The translations under genes were made by a program, and so were the position numbers. A model generated the notes under the pieces. That model saw only the letters and a program-made list of their open reading frames with translations. It ran no database searches and was not told the DNA's origin. From BQJU01 sp964015035 (GTDB lineage: Bacteria > Bacteroidota > Bacteroidia > Chitinophagales > Saprospiraceae), in the NCBI GenBank assembly GCA_964015035.1, contig CAXHCA010000010.1:16009-80008 (forward strand): 64,000 nucleotides of DNA, read 5' to 3'. Of this stretch, positions 1 to 9,602 are shown in pieces (the first letter of the stretch is position 1; every line of letters begins with the position of its first letter).

Positions 1-757
1 CTTTTTTGTAAGCATCGATGGCTTCGGCAGATTGTTTGAGTGCTTCATGAGCCTCTCCTTTGGTGAGATGATATTTACTTTCATTCTCTCCTTCAGGAAT
101 CATGGTCAGGGCCAAATCAGCGTGTGTCAATCCATCCGCAGGTTTGCCGGTATCCAGCAAGGCTTTTGCCAGATAATAATGGGCTTCGGCCGCATCTTTT
201 ACTTCCAGGTAAGCTTCGGCAGCAGCGATGGTCTCTGCATATTTCTTATCGCTATAAGCTACGGCCAGGATATTCGAAGCCTTGCTTTCTAATTGCTCTA
301 CCTTGCCTTTGGTCTTTTCCGACTTTCCGCAAACATCTGCAGCACGCAAATAAGCCGGTACTGCTTTGGCGATCTCTCCTTTGTCATCAAGCGCCTGAGC
401 CAAACCGATGTAATTGGCATAAAAACCAGCATTCCAGTCGATCCCCATTTGGTAAGTTTCCAGGGCGGTATCCTCTTCCCCGGCTTTGCGCTGGCGGTTA
501 CCTAAATAATAAGCCCCTACCGCACCATTTCTTTTCGCTAATTTAACTACCTTCTGATCGGTTTCAGAAGTACTGTCTGCCGCTTCGATCGCCTGTTTCA
601 TCAAGGGAATCGCTTCGGCGTATGCTTTAGCTTTTAATTTCTCTAACCCTGAATTATACAAATCAGCAGCAGAGGGTGAATCCTGAGCAATGGCAGTAGT
701 CGAAATGCCCACACAAAGCAATACCATTGACAGGATGGTCATAATTTTAGAAGTCAT
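1..757 (-). CDS. Secreted TPR-repeat protein, 3' part cut by window edge
   Basis: An open frame runs leftward from an ATG at 757 out of the window; 252 codons are visible. The N-terminus has a Sec signal peptide (basic MTSK, hydrophobic ILSMVLLCVGI, cleavage near AIAQ-D). The remainder is alpha-helical and Ala/Tyr rich, with spaced TPR-like units such as AYAEAIPLMKQAIE, AVPAYLRAADV and AIDAYKK, so it is probably a periplasmic or outer-membrane-associated TPR scaffold. The region up to 1019 is AT-rich and contains no gene; it would carry the promoter. Function beyond protein-protein interaction cannot be told. The frame, signal peptide and repeats are seen directly; the location is inference. 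Confidence 0.85.
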   Translation of the reverse strand, partial: MTSKIMTILSMVLLCVGISTTAIAQDSPSAADLYNSGLEKLKAKAYAEAIPLMKQAIEAADSTSETDQKVVKLAKRNGAVGAYYLGNRQRKAGEEDTALETYQMGIDWNAGFYANYIGLAQALDDKGEIAKAVPAYLRAADVCGKSEKTKGKVEQLESKASNILAVAYSDKKYAETIAAAEAYLEVKDAAEAHYYLAKALLDTGKPADGLTHADLALTMIPEGENESKYHLTKGEAHEALKQSAEAIDAYKK

Positions 758-1019
758 AGAACATTATTTTTATTTTTCCAAAAACCCAAAAATATTATTG
801 TTTGTTTAAAATCAAAAATAACTAAAGGTTTTTATCGGATTTGTGTAATTAGGTAAACAATAGGCGCCATAGGAAGTGATGCTACTTCAACGTGATGAAT
901 AAGCTTTTGTTCTCGCAAAACTTTTCTTAACTATTTTTTATTTTTTCAAAATTAAACGTTAAAACATGCCTCAAGCATCCATTCCAACGCAACTACAAAC
1001 CTCCTCCCCTCCACTCGTC

Positions 1020-3176
1020 CTAATGCTTATACCGAATCTCCATTGTGCGATTCCAGTCATTCAGCGGCGGATGTTTGAGGTAATCCTCACAGCGCTGGCA
1101 ATAAATCGCCGCAACGGTATCCCCCGGATTATATTCACAGATTTGGGAAAAGATCTTTAGCGCTTCCGCAAAGCGCCCTTCGGCATAGAGGTCCATGCCC
1201 AGGTAAAAATTGAGTAATGATCCGACCTTGCGATCTGCTACTTCGGGATCTTCCGGGCTGATGAGTTCGTAAATGACATTGGATTTTTCCTTGCCTGGAA
1301 CACGCACAATATCAATCTTGCGTAAGCTAAAATCAAAAGGATTGCTTAAAGAGCGGTAGGTATAATCGCTGAGGAGGATGGGTGTTTTAAAATACTTGGT
1401 CAAATCCTCCAGGCGACTGGCCAGGTTGACCGTATCGCCGATCACCGTGGTATCCAGGCGATTCTCAGAGCCCACAGTGCCGAGCATCAATTCCCCGGTA
1501 TTGATGCCAATGCCAAAATCGATGGCACTTAATCCCATAGTCTGACGATGGTCATTAAAGTCTTTCAAAGCTTCTCGCAAAGCGAGGGCCGTTTTCACCG
1601 CCGCATCCGCAGAACGATCTTCCGGGCGATCCCGAAATAAAGCCATAATGGCATCTCCGATATATTTGTCAATAAATCCACCGTGCTGCTCAATGTAGGG
1701 TTCCATTTTTTTGAAATAGCTATTCAAAAACTGGAAATTATTTTGCGGACTCAACCGCTCTGATAGCTTGGTAAAGGACCGCAGATCGGAAAACAACACC
1801 GTCATCACCTTTGCCGTAGAATCTCCCATCTGAATCTGCGCGTAATCTTCTTTTCCCAATTCCTGCAAAAATTGCACCGGCACAAACCGCTTGATGGCCC
1901 GATTGAGCTGCACCTGATTGTCTACCACTTTTTTTAGTTCGTGGGAAAGGTCCGCCACCCGTTGGTACGCCTTGGAAAATCGAGCGGCTAGGAAAGCAGA
2001 GTTGGCCACAAAAAAGATAAATACGCCCACCATCGCAAGATTGTCATAACCGGTGATGGCAATGCCATTGGTGTACAATAAATCATTGGTCACCCCTAAT
2101 ATCAAGGCCAATAATCCGGCAAAAAACAATATGGCGTACGTTGGCCGTCGACGCAAAATCAGCGCCAGCCCGGAGGCGATATAGACCAACCCGATAGCTG
2201 TAACGGCATGATAGATGGTCAATCCTTGTGTATAAAATGTACTAGGACTCACGATAATGACAATCGAATACACCACCGCCGGTACCGCGAGGGTAATCAG
2301 CTGCCACCTCGGATATTCCCTGGGGAAAACCGTATGGATGTACCAGAAGAAAAAGAGCGACCCGATGGGATAAATGAGGTAATCAATTCGAAACAATAAC
2401 GCCCAATACTCGGAACCGTAGAGCGTGTACAGGACTCGTTGCCCCACCAACAATACCCGTATGCCCATGGCCAGTGATACAATGGCAAAATACAATAAGG
2501 AAGTATCTTTACGCCGGACCAAAAAGATAATAAAATGATAAAGGGCAATGATCATTAGCGCACCAAAGAGGATGGAATCAAGCGTAATGAGGCCATTTTC
2601 GGCCACCATTACTGATTCCGGCAAGCCAAGAACCGGGGCAGTTGGGACGGCCCGTGCCCGGGAGTGAAAATTGGAAACCTGCAATATGATATCCAGCGTT
2701 TCACTTTCATTATCAAAAAAAACAAGCCGAGAACTATAATCCGGACGAGCATCTGTGGCTTCACAGCTCACCACTCCATTTTCCTGTAATATTTGTCCGT
2801 TGACCAGCAGTCGATAGGCCGATTCAATATGTTTGAGCGAAAAGACTAGGCTCGTTTTAGGAACACCTGTAACCCGCAGATTGTAAGTGATACACCCTTG
2901 CGTTTCCGAAACCTGTACGTGGTCTGCTCCATCCGGTACTGAGACAAGGAAGCGTTTCATGCCCTTTAGTTGCTCTCCGGCCAATAATTGATCAGGATAA
3001 AAGGCCCACTCTCCAGCGAGTTTAATCATGCCCTTTTGCGAAAAATCCCAGTTGGAAAGATTCAGCACTCCACGCCGGGCCACCGGATCATTCGATGGAA
3101 GCCGATGGCAAGCGCTGCTTAGGAGCAGGCAGCAAAGCGTTAGCGCAAGAGCGTAATGATGTTTAAATATCCCCAT
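1020..3176 (-). CDS. 7TM-DISM sensor adenylate cyclase (class III), lipoprotein-type N-terminus
   Basis: 718 aa. Residues 1-23 form a signal peptide ending in a lipobox (LLLSSAC-H). Next comes an extracytoplasmic beta-rich domain (about 30-190, DISMED2-like), then a seven-helix DISM block (about 195-400), a short coiled coil, and a class III nucleotide cyclase domain (about 450-640). Metal-binding Asp residues sit in LFSDLRSFT and in KYIGDAIMALF. The Lys before YIGD and the Thr before VIGDTVNLASRLE fit ATP rather than GTP specificity, as in CyaC-type cyclases. The C-terminal 70 residues are TPR-like. It likely turns a periplasmic ligand signal into cAMP. It stands alone, divergent from the Cry-like gene. 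The domain family is certain; ligand and exact nucleotide are not. Confidence 0.9.
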   Translation of the reverse strand: MGIFKHHYALALTLCCLLLSSACHRLPSNDPVARRGVLNLSNWDFSQKGMIKLAGEWAFYPDQLLAGEQLKGMKRFLVSVPDGADHVQVSETQGCITYNLRVTGVPKTSLVFSLKHIESAYRLLVNGQILQENGVVSCEATDARPDYSSRLVFFDNESETLDIILQVSNFHSRARAVPTAPVLGLPESVMVAENGLITLDSILFGALMIIALYHFIIFLVRRKDTSLLYFAIVSLAMGIRVLLVGQRVLYTLYGSEYWALLFRIDYLIYPIGSLFFFWYIHTVFPREYPRWQLITLAVPAVVYSIVIIVSPSTFYTQGLTIYHAVTAIGLVYIASGLALILRRRPTYAILFFAGLLALILGVTNDLLYTNGIAITGYDNLAMVGVFIFFVANSAFLAARFSKAYQRVADLSHELKKVVDNQVQLNRAIKRFVPVQFLQELGKEDYAQIQMGDSTAKVMTVLFSDLRSFTKLSERLSPQNNFQFLNSYFKKMEPYIEQHGGFIDKYIGDAIMALFRDRPEDRSADAAVKTALALREALKDFNDHRQTMGLSAIDFGIGINTGELMLGTVGSENRLDTTVIGDTVNLASRLEDLTKYFKTPILLSDYTYRSLSNPFDFSLRKIDIVRVPGKEKSNVIYELISPEDPEVADRKVGSLLNFYLGMDLYAEGRFAEALKIFSQICEYNPGDTVAAIYCQRCEDYLKHPPLNDWNRTMEIRYKH

Positions 3177-3278
3177 TTCTAGTGTTTCCGCATTTCTACC
3201 CAGTTGCCAAATTGGGTGTTTTTACGCTTAATAAACATTCTAATTAGCAATAAATTGCCGACAAAAAGAACATCAACT

Positions 3279-4625
3279 ATGGCAAACCGAATCCACATTT
3301 ACTTCCGTGACTTACAAAAGACCAAAAATCCGGCCGCATATTTGAAAGCCAAATATAAGGGGAAAAATACTGGCATCGATAGTCTGACGCTATTATCCGC
3401 ACCTGATTGGGATGACCTGGCCCAAAGTGGCCCCCTACAAGAAAATGAAGCACCACCTTTGGCCACCCCGGATACAGTCAAAAATTCCAAGGCTATCTTA
3501 AAGCGGTACGCAAAGAAAATCAAGTGTATGATCGAAGAAGTAGATGATGCAGCACCATTGGCCAAAGGAGAAAAGGTGAAGAAAAATGGTGACATTCCCG
3601 GCTTTCTGAGTAAAGAGTGGCGAGGGTTCGCTGCCAATACGGTGGTTCTGAAACGCTCCACTAATGAAGCGACCTTGTACTTCATCTATGAACATCTGCG
3701 CCTTGAAGACGGACTGTTGATTGAAATTCCGCTTTCTGAGGAAATGCGGTTGTATAGTGATTTTACATTTGCCGTAGCGGCAGCAGGTCCAGATTGGGCA
3801 GCAGGCGCAAAGACTCTGGCGAAGGGATTGGCCGGATTAGCCCCTCCACCGCTTAATGTCATCGGGGCAGCCCTGCTTGATCTGGTATTCCCCAGTAGCA
3901 ACTCCATCAACTGGGATGCCGTCTATCAGCAATTTCAACAGATCGTCACCCAATCGCTGACTCAACAAACGCTAGATGAAACTCGTGCAAAAATTGGCGG
4001 TGTCATTTCCTGGCTAAACACTCAATATCTTATTTTAAAAGCTGATCCCAACTTTCCCAGAGAAAAATTGCAGGAAGAATTGGGCCGTTACGATACCATC
4101 ATGTATGTAGATGTGGTATCTATTCTCCTTGATGAACGCTGGGAATTAGGTGGATTCCCTAATTTTCTGGTTGCTGCCGGTACTCACCTCGGTATCTTAC
4201 AGGAAAGAGCATTAGTGAGCCCCGGTGACCCGCGTCAATCTGCCTTTGCTGGCTCGGTGAAAGCCCGTGCAGCTCAATTTGTAGACCACATCAATAAGAC
4301 GGTCCCAAAAATCATCAATGCACGGGTGGCACAGGTCACTGGCCTAAAAGTACATAAAGAAACTTCTTACCATGCCTACCCCGCCGTAATTACCACGTAC
4401 TCCTATTATTTTGAAGATCCCAAGGCAGGCTACCGCTCCCCTAATATCGGTAATGCCGGGTCCAAAAAATCACTGGAAGACGATTATAAAAACCGGGCCA
4501 CCGAACAGCGCAATTTATACATTGCCAATCTCAGAACCCAGACTGCCGCAGAAGTAGAAAACAATGCCTTTCCCGTTCGGGATAGCTGGCAGGTACTGGT
4601 CACGGATCCAATTCCGATTGGTTAA
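3279..4625 (+). CDS. Orphan protein with Cry-toxin domain-I-like (endotoxin N) helical bundle
   Basis: 448 aa from ATG 3279; the frame also reads upstream from a TTG at 3204, but that extension looks noncoding. There is no signal peptide. Residues 1-165 are of unknown fold and hydrophilic. Residues about 170-370 follow the helix order of the pore-forming N-terminal domain of Bacillus Cry toxins: a hydrophobic hairpin with FPSS then NWDAVYQQFQQIV (compare Cry FGPSQWDAF...QIEQLI), a central amphipathic helix (GGVISWLNTQYLILKADP), the hydrophobic helix FPNFLVAAGTHLGILQE (Cry VPLLSVYVQAANLHLSVLR), and a terminal helix (ARAAQFVDHINKTV). Cry domains II and III are absent; a short Tyr/Pro-rich tail follows. 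Similarity is judged by eye. It may be a pore-forming toxin or an intracellular protein of other function. Confidence 0.6.
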   Translation: MANRIHIYFRDLQKTKNPAAYLKAKYKGKNTGIDSLTLLSAPDWDDLAQSGPLQENEAPPLATPDTVKNSKAILKRYAKKIKCMIEEVDDAAPLAKGEKVKKNGDIPGFLSKEWRGFAANTVVLKRSTNEATLYFIYEHLRLEDGLLIEIPLSEEMRLYSDFTFAVAAAGPDWAAGAKTLAKGLAGLAPPPLNVIGAALLDLVFPSSNSINWDAVYQQFQQIVTQSLTQQTLDETRAKIGGVISWLNTQYLILKADPNFPREKLQEELGRYDTIMYVDVVSILLDERWELGGFPNFLVAAGTHLGILQERALVSPGDPRQSAFAGSVKARAAQFVDHINKTVPKIINARVAQVTGLKVHKETSYHAYPAVITTYSYYFEDPKAGYRSPNIGNAGSKKSLEDDYKNRATEQRNLYIANLRTQTAAEVENNAFPVRDSWQVLVTDPIPIG

Positions 4626-4629
4626 ATAC

Positions 4630-4666
4630 TGTTCGGAAGTGAACAATGATCGTTCACTTCCGAACA
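4630..4666. repeat. Perfect 15-bp inverted repeat just after the Cry-like gene
   Basis: TGTTCGGAAGTGAAC, a 7-base loop, then its exact reverse complement, starting 5 bases after the stop codon. There is no U-run on either side, so it is not a textbook intrinsic terminator. It could be an RNA 3' end-protecting hairpin or a dimeric protein operator for the permease gene downstream at 4776. Confidence 0.75.
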
Positions 4667-4775
4667 ACTCTTTCGCCTCTATCTTTCAACAACACACTGT
4701 TTTTCAAACAATTAGACAACAAGGCATAAAAATTGCGGCTTCCAAATTATTGAAATCACCCTTGAATGCCTACTT

Positions 4776-7160
4776 ATGTTGTACAACTACATCAAAGTTA
4801 GTTTACGTAGTTTTTTGAAAAATAGAACCATTGCAACCATTAATATTCTTAGCCTGGCAGTCGGTCTTGCCGGAGCTATGGCCATTTACTTTTACGTCCA
4901 CCAGGAATTGGGCGTAGATCATCAGCACCTCAATGCCAACCGCATTTATCGCATCACCTTGGATGAGACGATCAATAAGGCCGATGGCCGTCATTTGGCG
5001 ACAGTGGGCCCTCCTTACGCACCCTTTTTAGAACAAGAGTACCCGGAGGTGGAGCAAGCCGTAAGAATTCGCTACACCGATGATGTCGTTCTCAGTGTTG
5101 AAGATCAGCAATATTACGAAAAGGGACTGATGTACGTCGATGAGGGATTCTTCAATTTATTCTCTTTCCCATTACAAGAAGGTGATCCTCAAGAAGTGCT
5201 CAAAGCCCCCAATTCAATTGTGTTGACACCGGCCATGGCCCAGAAATATTTTGGCAATACCAACCCCATTGGCAAAAGCCTGCTGCTCGATGGGGAAACG
5301 GCCCTTAACGTCACCGGCCTTTTAGCGGAAGCTCCACAAGAAACCCACCTGCAATTTGATGGATTGATCTCCTTTTCCACCTTTAAGGTCCCCTACGGCT
5401 ATCCCGTTACTCTCAATAGCTGGGGCTGGATTTCTTTTCACACCTACCTTTTGCTAAATGAGGCCAACGATGTTGAGGCTTTCGCCAATAAAATGCCCGA
5501 TTTTATCAGCAAACACCAGGGAGAAGAACGCGCCGGTCGTTTCGCCTTGCGCTTTCAACCCCTGACCGATATCTATTTCCATTCCGGTACTCTGATGAAC
5601 AACGATCCCTGTCGATCGGGAAACCTCGTGTACATCTATGGCCTTTCTGTATTAGCATTGCTGCTATTACTCATCGCCGGATTCAACTATATGAATATTG
5701 CCACTGCCCGGTCTATCCGTCGCGGTAAGGAGGTGGGGGTACGCAAGGTGTTGGGAGCCGGAAAAAAAGCCATTTTACAGCAAATGCTTATCGAATCACT
5801 GGTAGTGGCCTTTTTAAGTTTGTTAATGGCCATTGTGATATTCGAAATTTTCAAAAACCCGTTGAGCAAGGCCCTAAATCTCGATCAGGTGCCTACCCCC
5901 GGCGATTATCTGATACTTCTGCCCTGGTTACTTGGTATTGCGGCAATAGTGGGCTTGCTGGCCGGCCTGTATCCTTCCACCATCCTTTCCCGATTCAAAA
6001 CAGTAGATGCGATGAAGGGACAGTTGAAAACCGGGATGGCGGGGATTTCCTTACGGAAATTTTTGATCGTTACGCAGTTTGTAGTCACGGCCGGATTGAT
6101 TGCCGGAGCCCTGATGGTCTACCAACAAATGCAATACGTTCAACACAAATCAATGGGCTTTGACCAGGAACAATTGGTATCCATTCAGATGCAAACCCCC
6201 GATTTTCTGCAACGCTACCCCCGGGCCAAAGAAACCCTTCTGCAAAACCCCAACGTCCTGAGTGTTTCGGCCGGAGACGTTTTGGATGGCGACTACGGTT
6301 CTGTGCCCATTGTTCCCGATGGTATGGCCCCAGATGAGGCCCCGGCCATGCACATCCTGGGTGGTTATTTTGATTATTTCACCACGCTGGGCGTAGAATT
6401 TCTGGAAGGGAGGGATTTTTCCTCCACCTACGGCAGTGATACTACCGCCATCATCCTCAACGAATCCGCCGCTCAATTTTTCGGTTGGGAGGCCCCCATT
6501 GGCAAACGCATCACCATCGGTGAGATTAAAACGGGTGAAGTAGTGGGTATCGTGAAAGATTTTCATTTTAAATCACTGCACGATCCGATTCAACCCGTGG
6601 TTGCCTTCCTTCCGGAAACCCACATGGAATACCTCGTGCTACGCATCAAACCGGGAGATGTGGCCCAAACCGTCGCTTCCCTGCAGGAAGACTGGCAACA
6701 AATTGCACCGGAATTACCCTTTGATTTTGCCTTCCTGGATGACCAGATCAATTTGCGCTACCAAGCCGACAATGCCTTTTCCCGATTGATTGGTTTTTTC
6801 AGTACGCTGGCCATTATTTTAGCCTGTCTGGGATTGTACGGCCTGATTGCCACAATCATTGAATATCGGTTTAGAGAAATTGGCATTCGGAAAGTATTGG
6901 GGGCTACCCTTGGCCAACTGGCGGTATTATTGTCCCGTGAATTTCTACTATTGGTGATCGGTGCCAACTTGCTTGCCATTCCGCTTGCCGTGTGGGGCAT
7001 TCGCCATTGGTTACAAAATTTTACCTATCATATTGACATCCCGTGGACGGCCTTTCTCATTTCTGGGGGCATTACCCTGCTTTTTGCGGTTCTGGCCATT
7101 AGTCACCAAACCCTACGTGCTGCATTGGCCAACCCCGTGGATGCCCTCAGAGATGAATGA
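4776..7160 (+). CDS. MacB/FtsX-type ABC transporter permease
   Basis: 794 aa. The N-terminus (YIKVSLRSFLKNRTIATINILSLAVGLA) is the usual start of Bacteroidota FtsX permeases. A first transmembrane helix is followed by a MacB-like periplasmic domain (about 50-270), then three helices with the motif RRGKEVGVRKVLGA, a second periplasmic domain (about 450-660), and three more helices with FREIGIRKVLGATLGQL. This is a full double FtsX unit, as in permeases that drive lipoprotein or peptide export by mechanotransmission. No ATPase gene lies next to it, so the partner ATPase must be encoded elsewhere. Substrate unknown. Confidence 0.93.
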   Translation: MLYNYIKVSLRSFLKNRTIATINILSLAVGLAGAMAIYFYVHQELGVDHQHLNANRIYRITLDETINKADGRHLATVGPPYAPFLEQEYPEVEQAVRIRYTDDVVLSVEDQQYYEKGLMYVDEGFFNLFSFPLQEGDPQEVLKAPNSIVLTPAMAQKYFGNTNPIGKSLLLDGETALNVTGLLAEAPQETHLQFDGLISFSTFKVPYGYPVTLNSWGWISFHTYLLLNEANDVEAFANKMPDFISKHQGEERAGRFALRFQPLTDIYFHSGTLMNNDPCRSGNLVYIYGLSVLALLLLLIAGFNYMNIATARSIRRGKEVGVRKVLGAGKKAILQQMLIESLVVAFLSLLMAIVIFEIFKNPLSKALNLDQVPTPGDYLILLPWLLGIAAIVGLLAGLYPSTILSRFKTVDAMKGQLKTGMAGISLRKFLIVTQFVVTAGLIAGALMVYQQMQYVQHKSMGFDQEQLVSIQMQTPDFLQRYPRAKETLLQNPNVLSVSAGDVLDGDYGSVPIVPDGMAPDEAPAMHILGGYFDYFTTLGVEFLEGRDFSSTYGSDTTAIILNESAAQFFGWEAPIGKRITIGEIKTGEVVGIVKDFHFKSLHDPIQPVVAFLPETHMEYLVLRIKPGDVAQTVASLQEDWQQIAPELPFDFAFLDDQINLRYQADNAFSRLIGFFSTLAIILACLGLYGLIATIIEYRFREIGIRKVLGATLGQLAVLLSREFLLLVIGANLLAIPLAVWGIRHWLQNFTYHIDIPWTAFLISGGITLLFAVLAISHQTLRAALANPVDALRDE

Positions 7161-7224
7161 GCCTGGCTGGGCGCGAAAACGCTACATTCCGTCATTTTGC
7201 GAAAAACCCGCGTTAATTCACAGT

Positions 7225-7638
7225 TTATTGCCGTTCTTCAAAGTAATCAAAAGATTCCTTGATCAACGCTTTTAAAATTTCCTGGTCTACATCTTCCAGC
7301 TTATTGATGTAGAGGCAAGCTTTTCCGGTTTTATATTTTCCGAGTTGTTGCATCAGCTCTTTGTAGCGGCCAAAACCGGGCATGATGTACACCGTCAGGC
7401 TCTGTTTGCGTGGAGAAAACCCCGTGCGAAACCAGTCTCCCTCCCGGCCACTGTCGTATTTGTAGTGATAGTCCCCAAAACCAACAATACTGGAGCCCCA
7501 CATCTTCGGTTTTGCACCTGTCATTTTTTTCATCATGTTCAAAATGACAAAGCTGTCTTCCCTCCTTTTATCATGTTCAACTGAATTTAGGAAGGCCTCA
7601 ACACTGCCATCATGCTTTTTTGTCTTTAATTCCGCCAT
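7225..7638 (-). CDS. DUF1801 (YdhG-like) domain protein
   Basis: 137 aa, close to full length for the family. Characteristic stretches are SVEAFLNSVEH, the central MWGSSIVGFGDYHYKYDSG, and a beta strand TVYIMPG followed by LGKYKTGKACLYINKLEDVD. Cytoplasmic, with no signal peptide. The family has no settled biochemical role. It is convergent with the permease gene upstream and divergent from the reductase gene at 7766. Confidence 0.88.
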   Translation of the reverse strand: MAELKTKKHDGSVEAFLNSVEHDKRREDSFVILNMMKKMTGAKPKMWGSSIVGFGDYHYKYDSGREGDWFRTGFSPRKQSLTVYIMPGFGRYKELMQQLGKYKTGKACLYINKLEDVDQEILKALIKESFDYFEERQ

Positions 7639-7765
7639 CAGTATCTGATTTTGCTATTGCAATAAAGATAAACAAAAATGTGGTTTTTATCGCCAAAGGC
7701 CTATCTTGGAGGTTCCCCTAAAACCCAAAAACTAATTCCTACAACCAAACTAAATCTTACCACTC

Positions 7766-8764
7766 ATGAATAAACAGCTGATTTTTAAAAAACGTCCGGT
7801 GGGAATACCGGAAGCAGACACCTGGGAACTGCAAGAAAACCCTATCCCAAAAATCAAAGCAGGCGAAGTGTTGATCAAACAGCACTACATCTCTTTAGAC
7901 CCGGCCATGCGCGGCTGGATGAACGAGGGTAAGTCCTATATTCCTCCCGTGCAAATTGGTGAGGTGATGCGTGCCGGATCGGTTGGAGAAGTGATCGAAT
8001 CCCAGAACGCTGGCATTCCCGTAGGCACCTTTATGGCAGGTAATGGCGGTGTGCAGCAATACCTCGCTACCGATGGGAAGGGCTGGCACCCTGTCGATCC
8101 CAACCTGGCACCCTTGCCGACTTACATCAGTACCCTGGGAATGCCGGGTATGACCGCCTATTTTGGCCTGACTGAAGTAGCAAAATTGCAGGATGGAGAA
8201 AACCTGCTGGTTTCCGGTGCCGCTGGTGCGGTGGGCAGTGTGGTGGGACAAATCGGTAAGATCAAAGGCTGCAAAGTAGTCGGTATCGCCGGTGGACCGG
8301 AAAAATGCCGTTATCTGATCGAAGAACTGGGGTTTGACGGAGCGATTGATTACAAAAATGAATCTGTCCGTGCCCGCATCAAAGAAGAAATGCCCGAAGG
8401 GGTAGATGTCTATTTCGATAATGTGGGAGGCGAAATTCTGGACATTGCGTTGACCCGCATTCGCAGGCATGCCCGTATTGTCATCTGTGGCGCTATCTCT
8501 CAATACAACAATACCACTGCCGTGAAGGGGCCTAGCAATTACATGTCACTGCTGGTCAATCGTGCCCGCATGGAGGGGATGGTGGTCTTTGATTACGCCA
8601 AGGATTACGGAAAAGCCGCTCGCCAAATGGGTCAGTGGATGTCAGAAGGCAAAATGAAATCCAGAGAGGATGTATACGAGGGCATCGAAAATTTCCATAA
8701 GACCTTTTTGCGACTGTTTTCCGGTGAAAAGATGGGTAAGCTGGTGCTAAAAGTCTCGGAATAA
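7766..8764 (+). CDS. Zinc-independent NADP-dependent oxidoreductase (MDR/PTGR-CurA family)
   Basis: 332 aa, the normal length. The N-terminal catalytic domain has SLDPAMRGWMNEGKSY and GEVMRAGSVGEVIES. The nucleotide-binding Rossmann domain begins around LVSGAAGAVGSVVGQIGK and also has the ISTLGMPGMTAYFGL helix of the family. No zinc ligands are present. Relatives reduce the double bond of alpha,beta-unsaturated ketones or aldehydes with NADPH. An SDR gene follows 14 bases downstream, so the two are probably co-transcribed and may act on the same or related carbonyl substrates (inference). Confidence 0.93.
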   Translation: MNKQLIFKKRPVGIPEADTWELQENPIPKIKAGEVLIKQHYISLDPAMRGWMNEGKSYIPPVQIGEVMRAGSVGEVIESQNAGIPVGTFMAGNGGVQQYLATDGKGWHPVDPNLAPLPTYISTLGMPGMTAYFGLTEVAKLQDGENLLVSGAAGAVGSVVGQIGKIKGCKVVGIAGGPEKCRYLIEELGFDGAIDYKNESVRARIKEEMPEGVDVYFDNVGGEILDIALTRIRRHARIVICGAISQYNNTTAVKGPSNYMSLLVNRARMEGMVVFDYAKDYGKAARQMGQWMSEGKMKSREDVYEGIENFHKTFLRLFSGEKMGKLVLKVSE

Positions 8765-8778
8765 AACTGCTTAAAAAA

Positions 8779-9528
8779 ATGGATTTTAAAAATAAAATCG
8801 TGCTCATTACCGGTGCCGGCTCGGGCATTGGCCGCAATACAGCGGAGGCATTTGCGAAAGCTGGCGCCCAAGTGGTCGTTTCAGATATTAATATTGCAGG
8901 AGGTGAAGAAACCGTCAAGCAAATCCACGCGGAGTCTGGTAAAGCCACTTTCGTGAAATGTGATGTCGCCAACTATGAGGAGGTCCAACAACTGATAAAA
9001 ACCATTGTTGCTCAGCATGGCCAATTGGACATTGCCGTCAATAACGCGGGCATTGCCCCTAAAGAACCTGCCAAAACCGGCGAGTCTTCCCTCTATGATT
9101 GGGAACAGGTCATTGCCATCAATCAGACCGGCGTTTTCTACTGCATGAAGGAGGAACTCAAACAAATGATGCAGCAAGAAAGTGGCAATATCATCAATAT
9201 TTCCTCCGTCGCCGGATTAAAAGCTTTGCCGGAAAACCTGTCTTATGTAGCCAGCAAGCACGCCGTAGTAGGCATGACCAAGACCGCGGCATTGGAGTAC
9301 GCGAGGCAGGGCATCAGACTCAATGCCGTATGTCCGGTCTTTACGGTATCACCCATGTTCGACCCGGCGCAGCTGGGGGATTATGCGGAAAAGCTCAAAC
9401 GGCTCATCCCCATGAAACGCTTTGGGCGCACCCAGGAAATTGCAGACGTCATCCTTTGGCTGGCCTCCGAACAATCCAGCTTTGTTACCGGACAGGCCAT
9501 TGCCGTAGATGGTGGAATGACGGCGTGA
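8779..9528 (+). CDS. Short-chain dehydrogenase/reductase (SDR, classical)
   Basis: 249 aa. The cofactor motif TGAGSGIG is at residues 11-18, NNAG follows in the middle, the catalytic Ser is near 143, and the YxxxK pair is Y156/K160. The C-terminal VTGQAIAVDGGM closes the fold. An Asp at the end of beta-2 (VVSDINIAGG) points to NAD(H) preference. It lies 14 bases after the MDR reductase and is probably in the same transcript. Substrate not determinable; related proteins are often labelled glucose 1-dehydrogenase or 3-oxoacyl-ACP reductase. Confidence 0.93.
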   Translation: MDFKNKIVLITGAGSGIGRNTAEAFAKAGAQVVVSDINIAGGEETVKQIHAESGKATFVKCDVANYEEVQQLIKTIVAQHGQLDIAVNNAGIAPKEPAKTGESSLYDWEQVIAINQTGVFYCMKEELKQMMQQESGNIINISSVAGLKALPENLSYVASKHAVVGMTKTAALEYARQGIRLNAVCPVFTVSPMFDPAQLGDYAEKLKRLIPMKRFGRTQEIADVILWLASEQSSFVTGQAIAVDGGMTA

Positions 9529-9602
9529 CATCAATTAAATTTTAGTTAAAAATGAAATTCTCATTGAAAATCCCCAGATAATAATGAAATTTGTAGTCTG
9601 AT

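Noticed and set aside
3204..3278. Upstream extension of the Cry-like protein from a TTG
   Set aside because: The 25 extra residues contain no signal peptide and the ATG at 3279 begins the coherent protein.
7895..8503. 202-codon minus-strand frame opposite the MDR reductase gene
   Set aside because: The plus-strand gene is a clear family member; the opposite frame has His/Ile-rich noncoding composition and no signal or domain.
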